Of a stretch of 64,000 nt of DNA, positions 1 to 10,583 are shown piece after piece. Source of the stretch: Heterobilharzia americana (taxonomy: Eukaryota; Platyhelminthes; Trematoda; Strigeidida; Schistosomatidae); assembly GCA_944470555.2 (NCBI GenBank), contig OX104127.1, positions 159,997,276 through 160,061,275 of the forward strand, written 5' to 3'. Position 1 is the first letter of the stretch; every line of letters begins with the position of its first letter. The notes beneath the pieces are model-generated. The model did not search any database, was not told the origin of the DNA, and saw only the letters and a list, made by a program, of their open reading frames with translations. A program made the position numbers and the translations under genes.

Positions 1-78
1 TGCTCCTTGGGGTACTCCTGACGTCGATGGTCTCCACTCCGACTTTATTCTGTTTACTTTGGTGCGGAACTGCCTCCC

Positions 79-2010
79 TTACAGGTACTTCTTGGACCAA
101 GAGAGTAGGGGTTCACTTACACCAGTTGACATGATTTTGTGAAGCAGGACTGTGGGTGGGACCCTGTCACATGCTTTGGCTAGGTCGAGAAAAACATGTA
201 CCGGTTCTCTGTTGTCCCAGCTGAGTGTCCAGGCGGTTAGTAAGTTGGCGGCACATGAGCAACTACTCCGAAAACCATGCTGAGCAGTATGCACTGTTTT
301 CCCTATTGAGGAATTCCCAGATAACGTCAGCTACCAGGCTTGCCAGCACTTTCGACACAATAAGGAGTAGAGCAATTGGCCTGCAGTTGCCAGGACTTTT
401 CCTGTCTCCTCCCTTGAAGATGGGTGACAAGGTGGCGGGCACTCTTCCATTCTTTAGGGAGTTTGCACGACTCTATTGAGTGCTTGAAGAGGTTGCAGAT
501 TGGTTTTGCAAGCGCCTCGGTGCAGTTTTTTAGGATCACCGGTTTTAGGTTATCGCAGCCAGGGGACTTTCCTGGACGTAGCTTAGATAGTTTCTCTAAC
601 ACTTTTCTCCCCGTGATTGAGATGTGGCAGAGGTATTCGTTATTTATGACCTGGTCGGTGTCGTAACGAGTCGGTGTGGATTTAGTGTCGGTACTAAGTT
701 GGGCTTGGAAGGGTGAGCTCAAAAGCTCGGCAATTTCTAGACTGCTTAGTACACTCCTATCATGACCTGTGATAAGATTCACTCCCTTGCTGGTCGACTT
801 CCTTCTCGACATGAAGCGGTACAGGTTTTTGGGATTGCTTTGTAACCTCGCTGCCAGGTTTGTTTGGTAGGAAAATCTGTCGCTACGCACTCTAATGTTA
901 CAGCGGTTGCGAATCCTATTGTAGTTCAAGAAGTCGGACTCCCTGCGTGATGAACGCCACTTGAACCAAGCCTGCTTCTTGCTCTGAACAAGCCTCTCTG
1001 TCCCACGCTCTAGCCATGAGGTTCTCACTGACAGTCCATGTGTTACCTCTGGTACACTGTGACTGATGGCCCCAGCGATTATTTTCTTCACCTGTAACCA
1101 GTGTTCATCTATTGTGAGATGGGTCCAGTCTACCGGCTATGATGCATTCACGAGACAGTCCCTTATGGTCCCCTAGTTGGCCATGCTGTAGCAAGGGAAG
1201 GTGTTGCAGGGCCTCCCTAGTAATCATGGAGAAGGTTATTACTGCGTCGTCATTGAGGCCAAGGGGAGGTTGGATGCATACATCCTTAATGAGGTCATCG
1301 TTCGTCAGAACGTAGTCAAGGCGCGATGCGTTTTCGTTAGGTCCCCAGCGTGTGGTACTACCCACTTTCTCTGAGAGGCCATCAGTCTTAATTGCATTCT
1401 TCAGCTTCTGATTGAAGGATCTGATGTGTCTCCCTTCCGTCTCGAAGAGGATGGACGAGGTGTTGAAGTCTCCGGCAATGATTATGGAATCGTAATTTGC
1501 AGAGGAAGTCGTTAAGATTGCTTTGATGACCATTCCCTTATGTGTAGGGTAGCTGGTGGGAGACTGACATATGACTCCGAGCAGGTATTTGGTACAGTGG
1601 AGAGTGGAGTAGCAACATGAAGATTCTGGGAGCTGGGTTAAGGCGGTATCGCCAACCGCCCTTGCCTTTACACGGGAGCTTATGTAGAGAGCCACTCCCC
1701 CTCCTACTCTGAGCTCTCTGTCCCTTCAGAAGAGCTCCATGCCAGTAACATGCATCGCTTCGTCAGAGATGACCGACGAGAGCCAGGATCCGGTGATAAA
1801 TATGATGTCAGAGTGCTGACGTTCAAGCAGCGTCATCTCTTCCACTTTCCCTCTTAGCCCCCTAATGTTGCTGTACGTACATGTTAGAGTGTGCCTGATG
1901 AGAGGGGAGGGCTGGTTGTGTATTTTCGCGAGAATAGCTCTTACGTGGTTGGGTCTAGCGTCGCCAGTCCTCACAGGACTGGCATCGTTTTGTTTGCGTT
2001 TTATTTTCAA
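79..2010 (-). pseudogene. CR1-like ORF2 (endonuclease-RT), broken
   Basis: ORF2 would encode the APE-type endonuclease and reverse transcriptase of the element. Four open pieces are visible: 1726-2010 (endonuclease start), 1105-1695 (rest of endonuclease, with the AGDFNT motif), 327-1091 (linker and RT start) and 79-294 (RT). In-frame stops and frameshifts separate them, in the same places as in copies 2 and 3. The conserved endonuclease Ser-Asp-His triad reads Asn-Asp-Asp here, so nicking activity should be lost even without the stops. The frame continues off the left edge. Confidence 0.8.
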
Positions 2011-2459
2011 CTTGGGTGGGGGCTATGGCAGCGGGAGCTTCTTTACTCGATGCATCTGACTCACTAGTCAGTGCCTGTGTGACAACCACTGACTCCAGAG
2101 GTCTTGGTGGTTGCCGTCTCTCCTCTTGCCACACGAGTCTAGGCTTACTTTCAAACATGCGTATTGAGCCACCCATACGATCTTTCGCATTATACCATAT
2201 GTGTAGAACGTCTGTGAGGGAGGCATGTGAGTCGAATTGGATGGCGAGCAGTCTGGGATTGGGTATGGACTTCAGACGCCATGGCAGTCTACTGACGCTG
2301 TTGGCCGGTATACTGTCGAGATCAACTTTGGTTGAGAGCCATTGCCATTGTTGGACGTTGTGGAAGTACCGATCTCTAGACGAGCGGTCACTTGGCAGTT
2401 CTGGAATCCAATTTACAACTATAGTACTGTTTCTGTTTGGATTTCCAACCGCTGATTTT
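1955..2459 (-). pseudogene. CR1-like ORF1 C-terminal fragment
   Basis: The C-terminal part of ORF1, the nucleic-acid-binding protein of the element. It ends in a Gln-, Lys- and Cys-rich tail. Its frame overlaps the start of ORF2 by about 56 bases in a different frame. That overlap is shared by the three defective copies. The N-terminal part with the zinc finger is absent because the copy is cut at 2460. Confidence 0.65.
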
Positions 2460-2460
2460 C

Positions 2461-2472
2461 TTTCATCCAGCG
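2461..2472. other. Filler at the palindrome centre
   Basis: These twelve bases match neither arm nor the corresponding stretch of copy 3 near 30072-30083. They sit exactly between the 5' end of copy 1 and the 5' breakpoint of copy 2, as expected for untemplated bases at a retrotransposition or end-joining junction. Confidence 0.5.
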
Positions 2473-2639
2473 GTGTCGCCTTTCTCGCGGAAGACAGGCA
2501 CCCTGAGATAAGCCACCCGCTTTACGTGTGTCCTTAAACACCGACAAAGAGGCTGAAAAGACACCCTCCGTCTCGTGATAAACGGATTTGTTGATACCTG
2601 TGAAATTCGGGCCAGGCCTAACAAGCCATGATTAGCAAG

Positions 2640-3156
2640 AGAAAAGAAGGGAAAGTCAGCGGTTGGAAATCCAAACAGAAACAGTACTATAGTTGTAAAT
2701 TGGATTCCAGAACTGCCAAGTGACCGCTCGTCTAGAGATCGGTACTTCCACAACGTCCAACAATGGCAATGGCTCTCAACCAAAGTTGATCTCGACAGTA
2801 TACCGGCCAACAGCGTCAGTAGACTGCCATGGCGTCTGAAGTCCATACCCAATCCCAGACTGCTCGCCATCCAATTCGACTCACATGCCTCCCTCACAGA
2901 CGTTCTACACATATGGTATAATGCGAAAGATCGTATGGGTGGCTCAATACGCATGTTTGAAAGTAAGCCTAGACTCGTGTGGCAAGAGGAGAGACGGCAA
3001 CCACCAAGACCTCTGGAGTCAGTGGTTGTCACACAGGCACTGACTAGTGAGTCAGATGCATCGAGTAAAAAAGCTCCCGCTGCCATAGCCCCCACCCAAG
3101 TTGAAAATAAAACGCAAACAAAACGATGCCAGTCCTGTGAGGACTGGCGACGCTAG
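2640..3156 (+). pseudogene. CR1-like ORF1 C-terminal part
   Basis: Open from about 2640 to a stop at 3154-3156. It corresponds to the C-terminal third of ORF1 in the better copy at 10584-12020 but extends about 97 codons further, because that copy has a deletion here. Stops and a frameshift lie upstream at 2540-2620. Function is inferred from position as the RNA-binding ORF1 protein. This part has no zinc finger. Confidence 0.65.
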
Positions 3157-6029
3157 ACCCAACCACGTAAGAGCTATTCTCGCGAAAATACACAACCAGC
3201 CCTCCCCTCTCATCAGGCACACTCTAACATGTACGTACAGCAACATTAGGGGGCTAAGAGGGAAAGTGGAAGAGATGACGCTGCTTGAACGTCAGCACTC
3301 TGACATCATATTTATCACCGGATCCTGGCTCTCGTCGGTCATCTCTGACGAAGCGATGCATGTTACTGGCATGGAGCTCTTCTGAAGGGACAGAGAGCTC
3401 AGAGTAGGAGGGGGAGTGGCTCTCTACATAAGCTCCCGTGTAAAGGCAAGGGCGGTTGGCGATACCGCCTTAACCCAGCTCCCAGAATCTTCATGTTGCT
3501 ACTCCACTCTCCACTGTACCAAATACCTGCTCGGAGTCATATGTCAGTCTCCCACCAGCTACCCTACACATAAGGGAATGGTCATCAAAGCAATCTTAAC
3601 GACTTCCTCTGCAAATTACGATTCCATAATCATTGCCGGAGACTTCAACACCTCGTCCATCCTCTTCGAGACGGAAGGGAGACACATCAGATCCTTCAAT
3701 CAGAAGCTGAAGAATGCAATTAAGACTGATGGCCTCTCAGAGAAAGTGGGTAGTACCACACGCTGGGGACCTAACGAAAACGCATCGCGCCTTGACTACG
3801 TTCTGACGAACGATGACCTCATTAAGGATGTATGCATCCAACCTCCCCTTGGCCTCAATGACGACGCAGTAATAACCTTCTCCATGATTACTAGGGAGGC
3901 CCTGCAACACCTTCCCTTGCTACAGCATGGCCAACTAGGGGACCATAAGGGACTGTCTCGTGAATGCATCATAGCCGGTAGACTGGACCCATCTCACAAT
4001 AGATGAACACTGGTTACAGGTGAAGAAAATAATCGCTGGGGCCATCAGTCACAGTGTACCAGAGGTAACACATGGACTGTCAGTGAGAACCTCATGGCTA
4101 GAGCGTGGGACAGAGAGGCTTGTTCAGAGCAAGAAGCAGGCTTGGTTCAAGTGGCGTTCATCACGCAGGGAGTCCGACTTCTTGAACTACAATAGGATTC
4201 GCAACCGCTGTAACATTAGAGTGCGTAGCGACAGATTTTCCTACCAAACAAACCTGGCAGCGAGGTTACAAAGCAATCCCAAAAACCTGTACCGCTTCAT
4301 GTCGAGAAGGAAGTCGACCAGCAAGGGAGTGAATCTTATCACAGGTCATGATAGGAGTGTACTAAGCAGTCTAGAAATTGCCGAGCTTTTGAGCTCACCC
4401 TTCCAAGCCCAACTTAGTACCGACACTAAATCCACACCGACTCGTTACGACACCGACCAGGTCATAAATAACGAATACCTCTGCCACATCTCAATCACGG
4501 GGAGAAAAGTGTTAGAGAAACTATCTAAGCTACGTCCAGGAAAGTCCCCTGGCTGCGATAACCTAAAACCGGTGATCCTAAAAAACTGCACCGAGGCGCT
4601 TGCAAAACCAATCTGCAACCTCTTCAAGCACTCAATAGAGTCGTGCAAACTCCCTAAAGAATGGAAGAGTGCCCGCCACCTTGTCACCCATCTTCAAGGG
4701 AGGAGACAGGAAAAGTCCTGGCAACTGCAGGCCAATTGCTCTACTCCTTATTGTGTCGAAAGTGCTGGCAAGCCTGGTAGCTGACGTTATCTGGGAATTC
4801 CTCAATAGGGAAAACAGTGCATACTGCTCAGCATGGTTTTCGGAGTAGTTGCTCATGTGCCGCCAACTTACTAACCGCCTGGACACTCAGCTGGGACAAC
4901 AGAGAACCGGTACATGTTTTTCTCGACCTAGCCAAAGCATGTGACAGGGTCCCACCCACAGTCCTGCTTCACAAAATCATGTCAACTGGTGTAAGTGAAC
5001 CCCTACTCTCTTGGTCCAAGAAGTACCTGTAAGGGAGGCAGTTCCGCACCAAAGTAAACAGAATAAAGTCGGAGTGGAGACCATCGACGTCAGGAGTACC
5101 CCAAGGAGCAATCCCAGGACCACTTCTGTTCCTCCCGTTTGTCAACGATCTAGCAGACAAAATATCCTCACCCATCGTCCTCTTCGCCGACGACATTAAA
5201 ATTTGGAGGGTGGTAAACGAAGAAGCTGGCTGTACAGCACTACTAAAGGACCTGCAGCAACTCCAACTCTGGTCGTCGGAAAATGGCCTGGGCCTCAACC
5301 TGAAAAAGTGCAAGGTAATGCACATCAGTAAATATGAAGTAAGTACGACCGACTTCCAGTACATCTTGAGCAACCGCGCTATCACCAAAGTGTCCATGAA
5401 GAAAGATTTGGGGCTCAACTTCTCCTACACCTTGAACACCAGCTCCAACTACAAAGGTATGACAACCAGAGCGAACGCCATTCTGCAGTTTCTGCGTAGA
5501 CAGCTTGGCCCCCTGACCCCCGAACTCTTCCTCGCCGTCTTCAAATCCTGCGTGCGGCCGCATCTAAAGGTCTCCAATAAGGTGCCCCCCCAACACTCAA
5601 GAGAGACTCCAATCTTCTAGAAAAAGTACAAAGAACCGCAACATAATCATTTTCGGGGCTAAGGGAGAAGACATATCCTGAAAGACTTAAACACCTAAAC
5701 CTATTTACCTTAGGTTACCGTAGGAAGGGGGGGGGGGTGACCTTATTATGGCCTACAAGATCGCCCATCAGGCAGACCACGCAAACAAATCAATTTTGCT
5801 TGCAACTCAGAGGTCTTCACGAGGAAACCTCAATAAGATAGCACACCAGAGAGCCAATACCATACTCAGGTCCAATTTTTCCTCCCTGAGAGTATGCGCT
5901 TTATGGAATGTCTTACCGCGACATATCGTTATAGCTCTTTCAGTCGATTCATTCAAGAGACGGTTAGACAGTTATGTCACATCTCTTGGTCTACCACGGA
6001 CGTACTCAGGGAGTCACCAACCTCACTAG
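3101..6029 (+). pseudogene. CR1-like ORF2 (endonuclease-RT), broken
   Basis: Pieces in order: 3101-3385 and 3416-4006 (APE-type endonuclease), 4020-4784 (linker, RT fingers), 4817-5032 (RT palm), 5210-5620 (FADD just upstream, then thumb) and 5748-6029 (C-terminus). At least five stops or frameshifts separate them, including a TGA at 3383 and a TGA at 4004. The RT catalytic motif Phe-Ala-Asp-Asp is still readable near 5186-5197. The endonuclease Ser-Asp-His motif is changed to Asn-Asp-Asp near 3856-3864. The start at 3101 overlaps the end of ORF1. This copy cannot move by itself. Confidence 0.85.
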
Positions 6030-6139
6030 CCCACCCTCACCTCCCTTCGACCCACCACTCACTATCTCGCTCCTTAATAGACCCACACTACCTACTAATT
6101 ATTCTGTAGGAACTAAACCCACGCTGTTTATTTCTTTCT

Positions 6140-6297
6140 ACCATCCGGGCAATTCCCACATACTTTTCTCTCTTTTGTTTCTCTTCCTTGTCTCCTTTTT
6201 CTCCTTCCTCTCTCTTTCTCTTCCCTTATTTTCTCTTCTCTTCTTCGTTCTTTTCATTTTTTACCACTACCTTACTATTCTCTTTCAGGTACCTACT
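6140..6297 (+). repeat. Pyrimidine-rich tract in CR1-like 3' UTR
   Basis: A long T/C-rich stretch ends in CTTTCAG just before GTACCTACTC. The same tract occurs in copy 3 (33748-33899). The minus-strand copy has an expanded A-rich complement at 7400-7530. It resembles a polypyrimidine tract with a 3' splice site, but no matching donor is evident, so I call it only a low-complexity UTR segment. Confidence 0.6.
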
Positions 6298-6540
6298 CAG
6301 ACAGGAGTCACGATGGTCCCCCTAAGCTTCCCAGCAACCCGTAGCTCTCCAACCACTCTACAAATTACAACTTACTAACCCACAAAACATCCACCTCACC
6401 GAGACTAAAAGCAGAGGGGATTTCCTCGTCCACTTCAGGAGTGAACCGAACAACTCGAACCAAAGCCTAAGAAGTAGATGCGAGAGATCAAAAACTATCA
6501 GTTTTCTACGCGCACACTATGAATATTGGATATTGGACGA

Positions 6541-7093
6541 CAGACTGAAAAACGCAGTTTTATCTTTAGAAGTGCAGGAATATCCGTAAGTTTTCTAGTC
6601 TATTCAACACTCGGAAAGTAACAGCTACTGGAACGAAGGGCATATATATGTCAAATAGGAGGTAGTAGTTCAAAATGAAAATGTTTAGACACAGCAGTAA
6701 CTTGGGACTATGTATACTGGAAATGCCTATAAAAAGAAATGAAGAGACCTACCAACAACTGAAATTCAACGGATTTTTGACAACTTTGTAGGCACACAAA
6801 AAGAAATCCGCACTAAAATTATTTGTTGGTCAGTAATAATCTTTAAAGTAAATAGTCGCTCGATAGCACAAATATTTCCGTAAAATCCATGTGCTGGAAG
6901 ACATCCGCTATTCTAACTAAAGTGTGGTTATTAGAGCACTGGATAGAGGGCATACGCAGTAAACAAGGTGCTGACGCACTTCTAGGTCACGTTCGCCTTA
7001 GTCCATTGGTTAGTTACAGCATGCATTCTGCCAAGCGGTTATTTAGAGCCATAGTCTGCATATGTGACAGCAGTGTTTGGCAGAGTTATGATG
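6541..7093. other. Spacer between tail-to-tail CR1-like copies
   Basis: AT-rich sequence between the 3' tail of copy 2 and the 3' tail of the minus-strand element. I recognise no gene or repeat. It is probably the old target DNA of one of the insertions. Confidence 0.5.
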
Positions 7094-7399
7094 TCCAATA
7101 TCCAATATCCAATATTGATAGTGCGAGCGTAGAAAACTAGTAGTTTTTGATCTCTCGCGTCTAGTTCTTAGGGCTTGGTTCCAGTTGTTCGGTTCACTCC
7201 TGCAGTGGACGAGGAAATCCCCTCTGCTTTCTTGCTTTTAGCTTCGGTGAGGTGGATGTTTTGTGGGTTAGTAGGTTGTAATTTGTAGAGTGATTAGGGA
7301 GCTACGGGCTGCTGGGAAGTTTAGAGAACAACCGTGACTCCTGTCTGTGTAGGTACCTGAAAGAGAATATTAAGGTAGTGGTAAAGGAATGAAGAGAGA

Positions 7400-7530
7400 A
7401 ATAAGGAAGAGTAAAAAAATAAATAAATAAATAAAATAAAATAATAAAAAAAATAAAAATAAAAAAAAAAAATAATAAAAAATAAATAAAATTAAAAATA
7501 AAAATAATAGTAATAATAATGTAGGGAAGA
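7400..7530. repeat. A-rich simple sequence in CR1-like 3' UTR
   Basis: Runs of AAAT, AAAAT and polyA. It occupies the place of the pyrimidine tract (opposite strand) in the 3' UTR of the other copies, so it is an expanded low-complexity segment inside the element, not its tail. Confidence 0.8.
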
Positions 7531-7626
7531 GGAAAGGGAAGGAGAATAAAAGAAGGGGTGAAGAGAGAAATGAGAACGAAAGAAAAGTATTTGGGAATTG
7601 CCCGAATGGTCGCGTGGGTTTGGTTC

Positions 7627-10521
7627 CTACAGAAGAATTAGTAGGTAATGTGGGTGTATTAAGGAGAGAGATAGTGAGTGGTAGTTAGGAGGGAGTTGGG
7701 GGTACTGAGGTTGGTGACTACCTGAGTACGTCCGTGGTAGTCCATGCGAGGTGACATAACTGTCTAATCGCCTCTTGAAAGAGTCGATTGAAGGAGCTAT
7801 AACGATGTGTCGCGGTAAGGCATTCCATAAAGCACATACTCTCAGGGAGAAAAATTTGGACCTGAGTGTGGTGTTGGCTCTCTGGTGTGCTATCTTAAAG
7901 GGGTTTCCTCGTGAAGATCGTTCAGTTGCAGGCAAAATTGATTTGTTTGCATGGTCTGCCTGATGGGCGATCTTGTATGCCATAATGAGGTCACCCCTTT
8001 TCCTGCGATAACCCAAGGTAAATAGGTTGAGGTGTTTAAGTCTTTCAATACGTCTTTCCCCTTAGCCCCACAACTGATTTTGTTGCAGTTCTTTGTATTC
8101 TTTCAAGGAGATTAGAGTCTCTCTTGAGTGTTGGAGGAGCCACCGTATTGAAGACCTCTAGGTGCGGCCGCACGTAGGATTTGAAAATGGTGAGGAAGAG
8201 TTCGGGAGTGAGGGCGCCAAGCTGTCTACGCAGAAAGTGTAGAATGGCGTTCGCTCTGGTTGTCATACCTTTGTAGTTGGAGCTGGTGTCCAAGGTGTCG
8301 GAGAAGTTGAGCCCCAAATCTTTCTCCATGGACACTCTGGTGATAGCACGGTTGCTCAACATGTACTGGAAGTCGGTCGTACTTGCCTCATTTTTACTGA
8401 TGTGCATTACTTTGCACTTTTCCAGTTGAAGCTCAGACCATTTTCCGACGACCAGAGCTCGAGTTGCTGCAAGTCCTTTTGTAGTGCTGCACAGTCGGCT
8501 TCTTCGTTTACCACCCTCCAAATTTTTATGTCGTCAGCGAAGAGGAGGATGGGTGAGGATATTTTGTCTGGCAGATCGTTGACAAAGAGGAGGAACAGAA
8601 GCGGTCCTAGGATTGCTCCTTGGGATACTCCTGACGTCGACGGTCTCCACTCCGACCTTATTCTGTTCACTTTAGTGCAGAACTGCCTCCCTTCCAGGTA
8701 CTCCTTGAACCAAGAGAGTAGGGGTCCACTTATACCAGCTGACATGATCTTGTGAAGCAGTACTGTGGGTGGGACACTGTCAAATGCTTTGGCTAGGTCG
8801 AGAAATACAGCATGTACAGGTTTTCTATTATCCCAGCTTTGTGTCCAGTCGTCCCAGGCAGTTAGTAAGTTGGTGGCACATGAGCGACCACTACGAAAGC
8901 CGTGCTGAGCAGTGTGGACAGTGTTTTCTCTATTGAGGAATTCCCAGATGGTGTCAGCTACCAGGCTTTCCAACACTTTCGACACAATAGGGAGTAGGGC
9001 AATCGGCCTGTAGCTGCCAGGGTTTTTTCTGTCTCCTCCCTTGAAGATGGGTGACAAGATGGCACTCTTCCATTCTTTAGGGAGTTTGCACGAGTCTATT
9101 GAGTGCTCAAAGAGGTTGCGAAGTGGTTTGGTAAGCACCTCGGCGCAGTTTTTCAGAACCACTGGTTTCAGATTATCGCAGCCAGGGGACTTGCCCGGAC
9201 GTAGCCTAGATAGCTTCTCGAACACCTTTTTCTCTGTAATAGAGACGTGACAGAGGTATTCGTTATTTGCGACCTGGTCGGTGTCGTGGCGAGTCGGTGT
9301 GGATCTTGTGTCAGTGCTGAGTTGGGCTTGGAAGTGTGAGCTCAAAAGCTCGGCAATCTCTAGACTGCTTAGCACACTCCCGTCATGGCCTGTGACAAGA
9401 TTCACTCCCTTACTGGTCGACTTTCTTCTTGACATGAAGCGGTACAGGTTTTTGGGGTTGCTTTGTAACCTCGCTGCCAAGTTTGTTTGGTAGGAAAATC
9501 TGTCGTTACGCACTCTAATGTTACAGAGATTGCGAATCCTTTTGTAGTTCAAGAAGTCAGACTCCCTGCGTGATGTAAGCCACTTGAACCAAGCCTGCTT
9601 CTTGCTCCGGATAAGCCTCTCTGTCCCACGCTTTAACCATGAGGTTCTCATTGATTGTCTGTGTGTTACTTCTGGTACACTGTGACTGATGGCCCCAGTG
9701 ATTATTTTCTTCACCTCCAACCAGTGTTCATCTATTGTGAGATGAGTCCAGTCCACTGGCCATGATGCATTCATGAGGTAGTCCCTCATGGTCTCATAGT
9801 TGGCCTTGCTGTAGCAAGGGAAGGTGTTGGGCGTCTCCAGTTGCAGAGCCTCCCTAGTTATCATGGAGAAGGTGATTACAGCGTGGTCACTGAGGCCAAG
9901 GGGAGGTTGGATGCAAACATCCTCAATGAGAAGTTCATCGTTCGTCAGAACGTAGTCAAGGCGCGATGCGTTTCCGTTAGGTCCCCAGCGTGTAGCATCA
10001 CCCACTTTCTCTGAGAGGCCAGCAGTCTTAATTGCATCCTTCAGCTTCTGATTGAAGGATCTGATGCGTCTCCCTTCCGTCTCGAAGAGGATGGACGGGG
10101 TGTTGAAGTCGCCGGCAATGACTACGGAATCGTAATTTGCAGAGGAAGTCGTTAAGATAGCCTTGATGATCATTTCCTTATGTGTAGGGGAGCAGGTGGG
10201 GGACCGATATATGACTCCGAGCAAATATTTGGTACTGTGGAGAGTGAAGTAGCACCATAGGGACTCTGGGACCTGGGTTAAGGCCGTATCGCTAACCATC
10301 CTTGCCTTTAAACAAGAGTTTACGTAGATAGCCACTCCTCCTCCTGCTCTATGTTCCCTGTCCCTGCGGAAGAGTTCCATGCCAGTAACATGCATCTCTT
10401 CGTCGGAGATGTCTGGCGAGAGCCAGGATTCGGTGATGAATATGATGTCGGAGTGCTGATGTGCACGCAGCGTCCTCATTTCTGCTACCTTCCCTCTTAG
10501 CCCCCTAACGTTGCTGTACAT
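7627..10521 (-). pseudogene. CR1-like ORF2: APE endonuclease and reverse transcriptase, two frameshifts
   Basis: A 704-codon open stretch (8407-10521) carries the endonuclease (about residues 1-230, with the AGDFNT motif and an intact Ser-Asp-His near the end) and most of the reverse transcriptase. RT motifs include the AFDSVPP palm motif, the SGVSQGAILGP motif and the catalytic FADD near 8530. A one-base loss near 8425 shifts into the frame 8045-8521, and a two-base loss near 8052 shifts into 7627-8016, which holds the C-terminal RT region. With those two small losses it is the least damaged ORF2 here. Its product would nick target DNA and prime reverse transcription of the element RNA. Confidence 0.9.
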
Positions 10522-10583
10522 ACATATTAGAGTGTGCCTGGTGAGGGGGGAGGTCTGGTTGTGTATTTTCGCAGTATGACAGC

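Larger units (their letters stand above)
1..2460 (-). mobile_element. CR1-like non-LTR retrotransposon, defective copy 1 (left arm of palindrome)
   Basis: This is a minus-strand copy of a CR1-like retrotransposon, cut by the left window edge. It mirrors 2651-5110 base for base around one axis (paired coordinates sum to 5111). I noticed only two mismatches, near 2456 and 2043. It contains the ORF1 C-terminus and the ORF2 endonuclease and reverse transcriptase regions with the same stops as copies 2 and 3. The 5'-most point at 2460 abuts a 12-bp filler and then the 5' breakpoint of copy 2. Placement in CR1 rests on the ORF1/ORF2 layout, the APE-type endonuclease and the short 3' tail repeats seen in sister copies. 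Confidence 0.85.
2473..6540 (+). mobile_element. CR1-like retrotransposon, defective copy 2 (5'-truncated)
   Basis: A plus-strand copy starting inside ORF1 and running to the 3' tail. From 2473 it matches 30084 onward (copy 3) at a constant offset of 27611, with only isolated changes (3069, 3342, one G lost near 32902, the G run near 5730, a CT insertion near 33806). It ends in short repeats of the type TATTGGA (6524-6539), the tail expected of CR1-like elements. Because it starts internally but ends at the element 3' end, it looks like an independent 5'-truncated insertion rather than a block duplication. Confidence 0.85.

Noticed and set aside
2016..3095. Long open frames of the strand opposite to the CR1-like ORF1 (also at 29972-30706)
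   Set aside because: They mirror the ORF1 coding strand, appear identically in every copy and show no domain. They are antisense shadows.
6140..6320. 3' splice site with polypyrimidine tract in the CR1-like 3' UTR
   Set aside because: No conserved donor was found at a sensible distance, and the tract is replaced by a simple-sequence expansion in the minus-strand copy.
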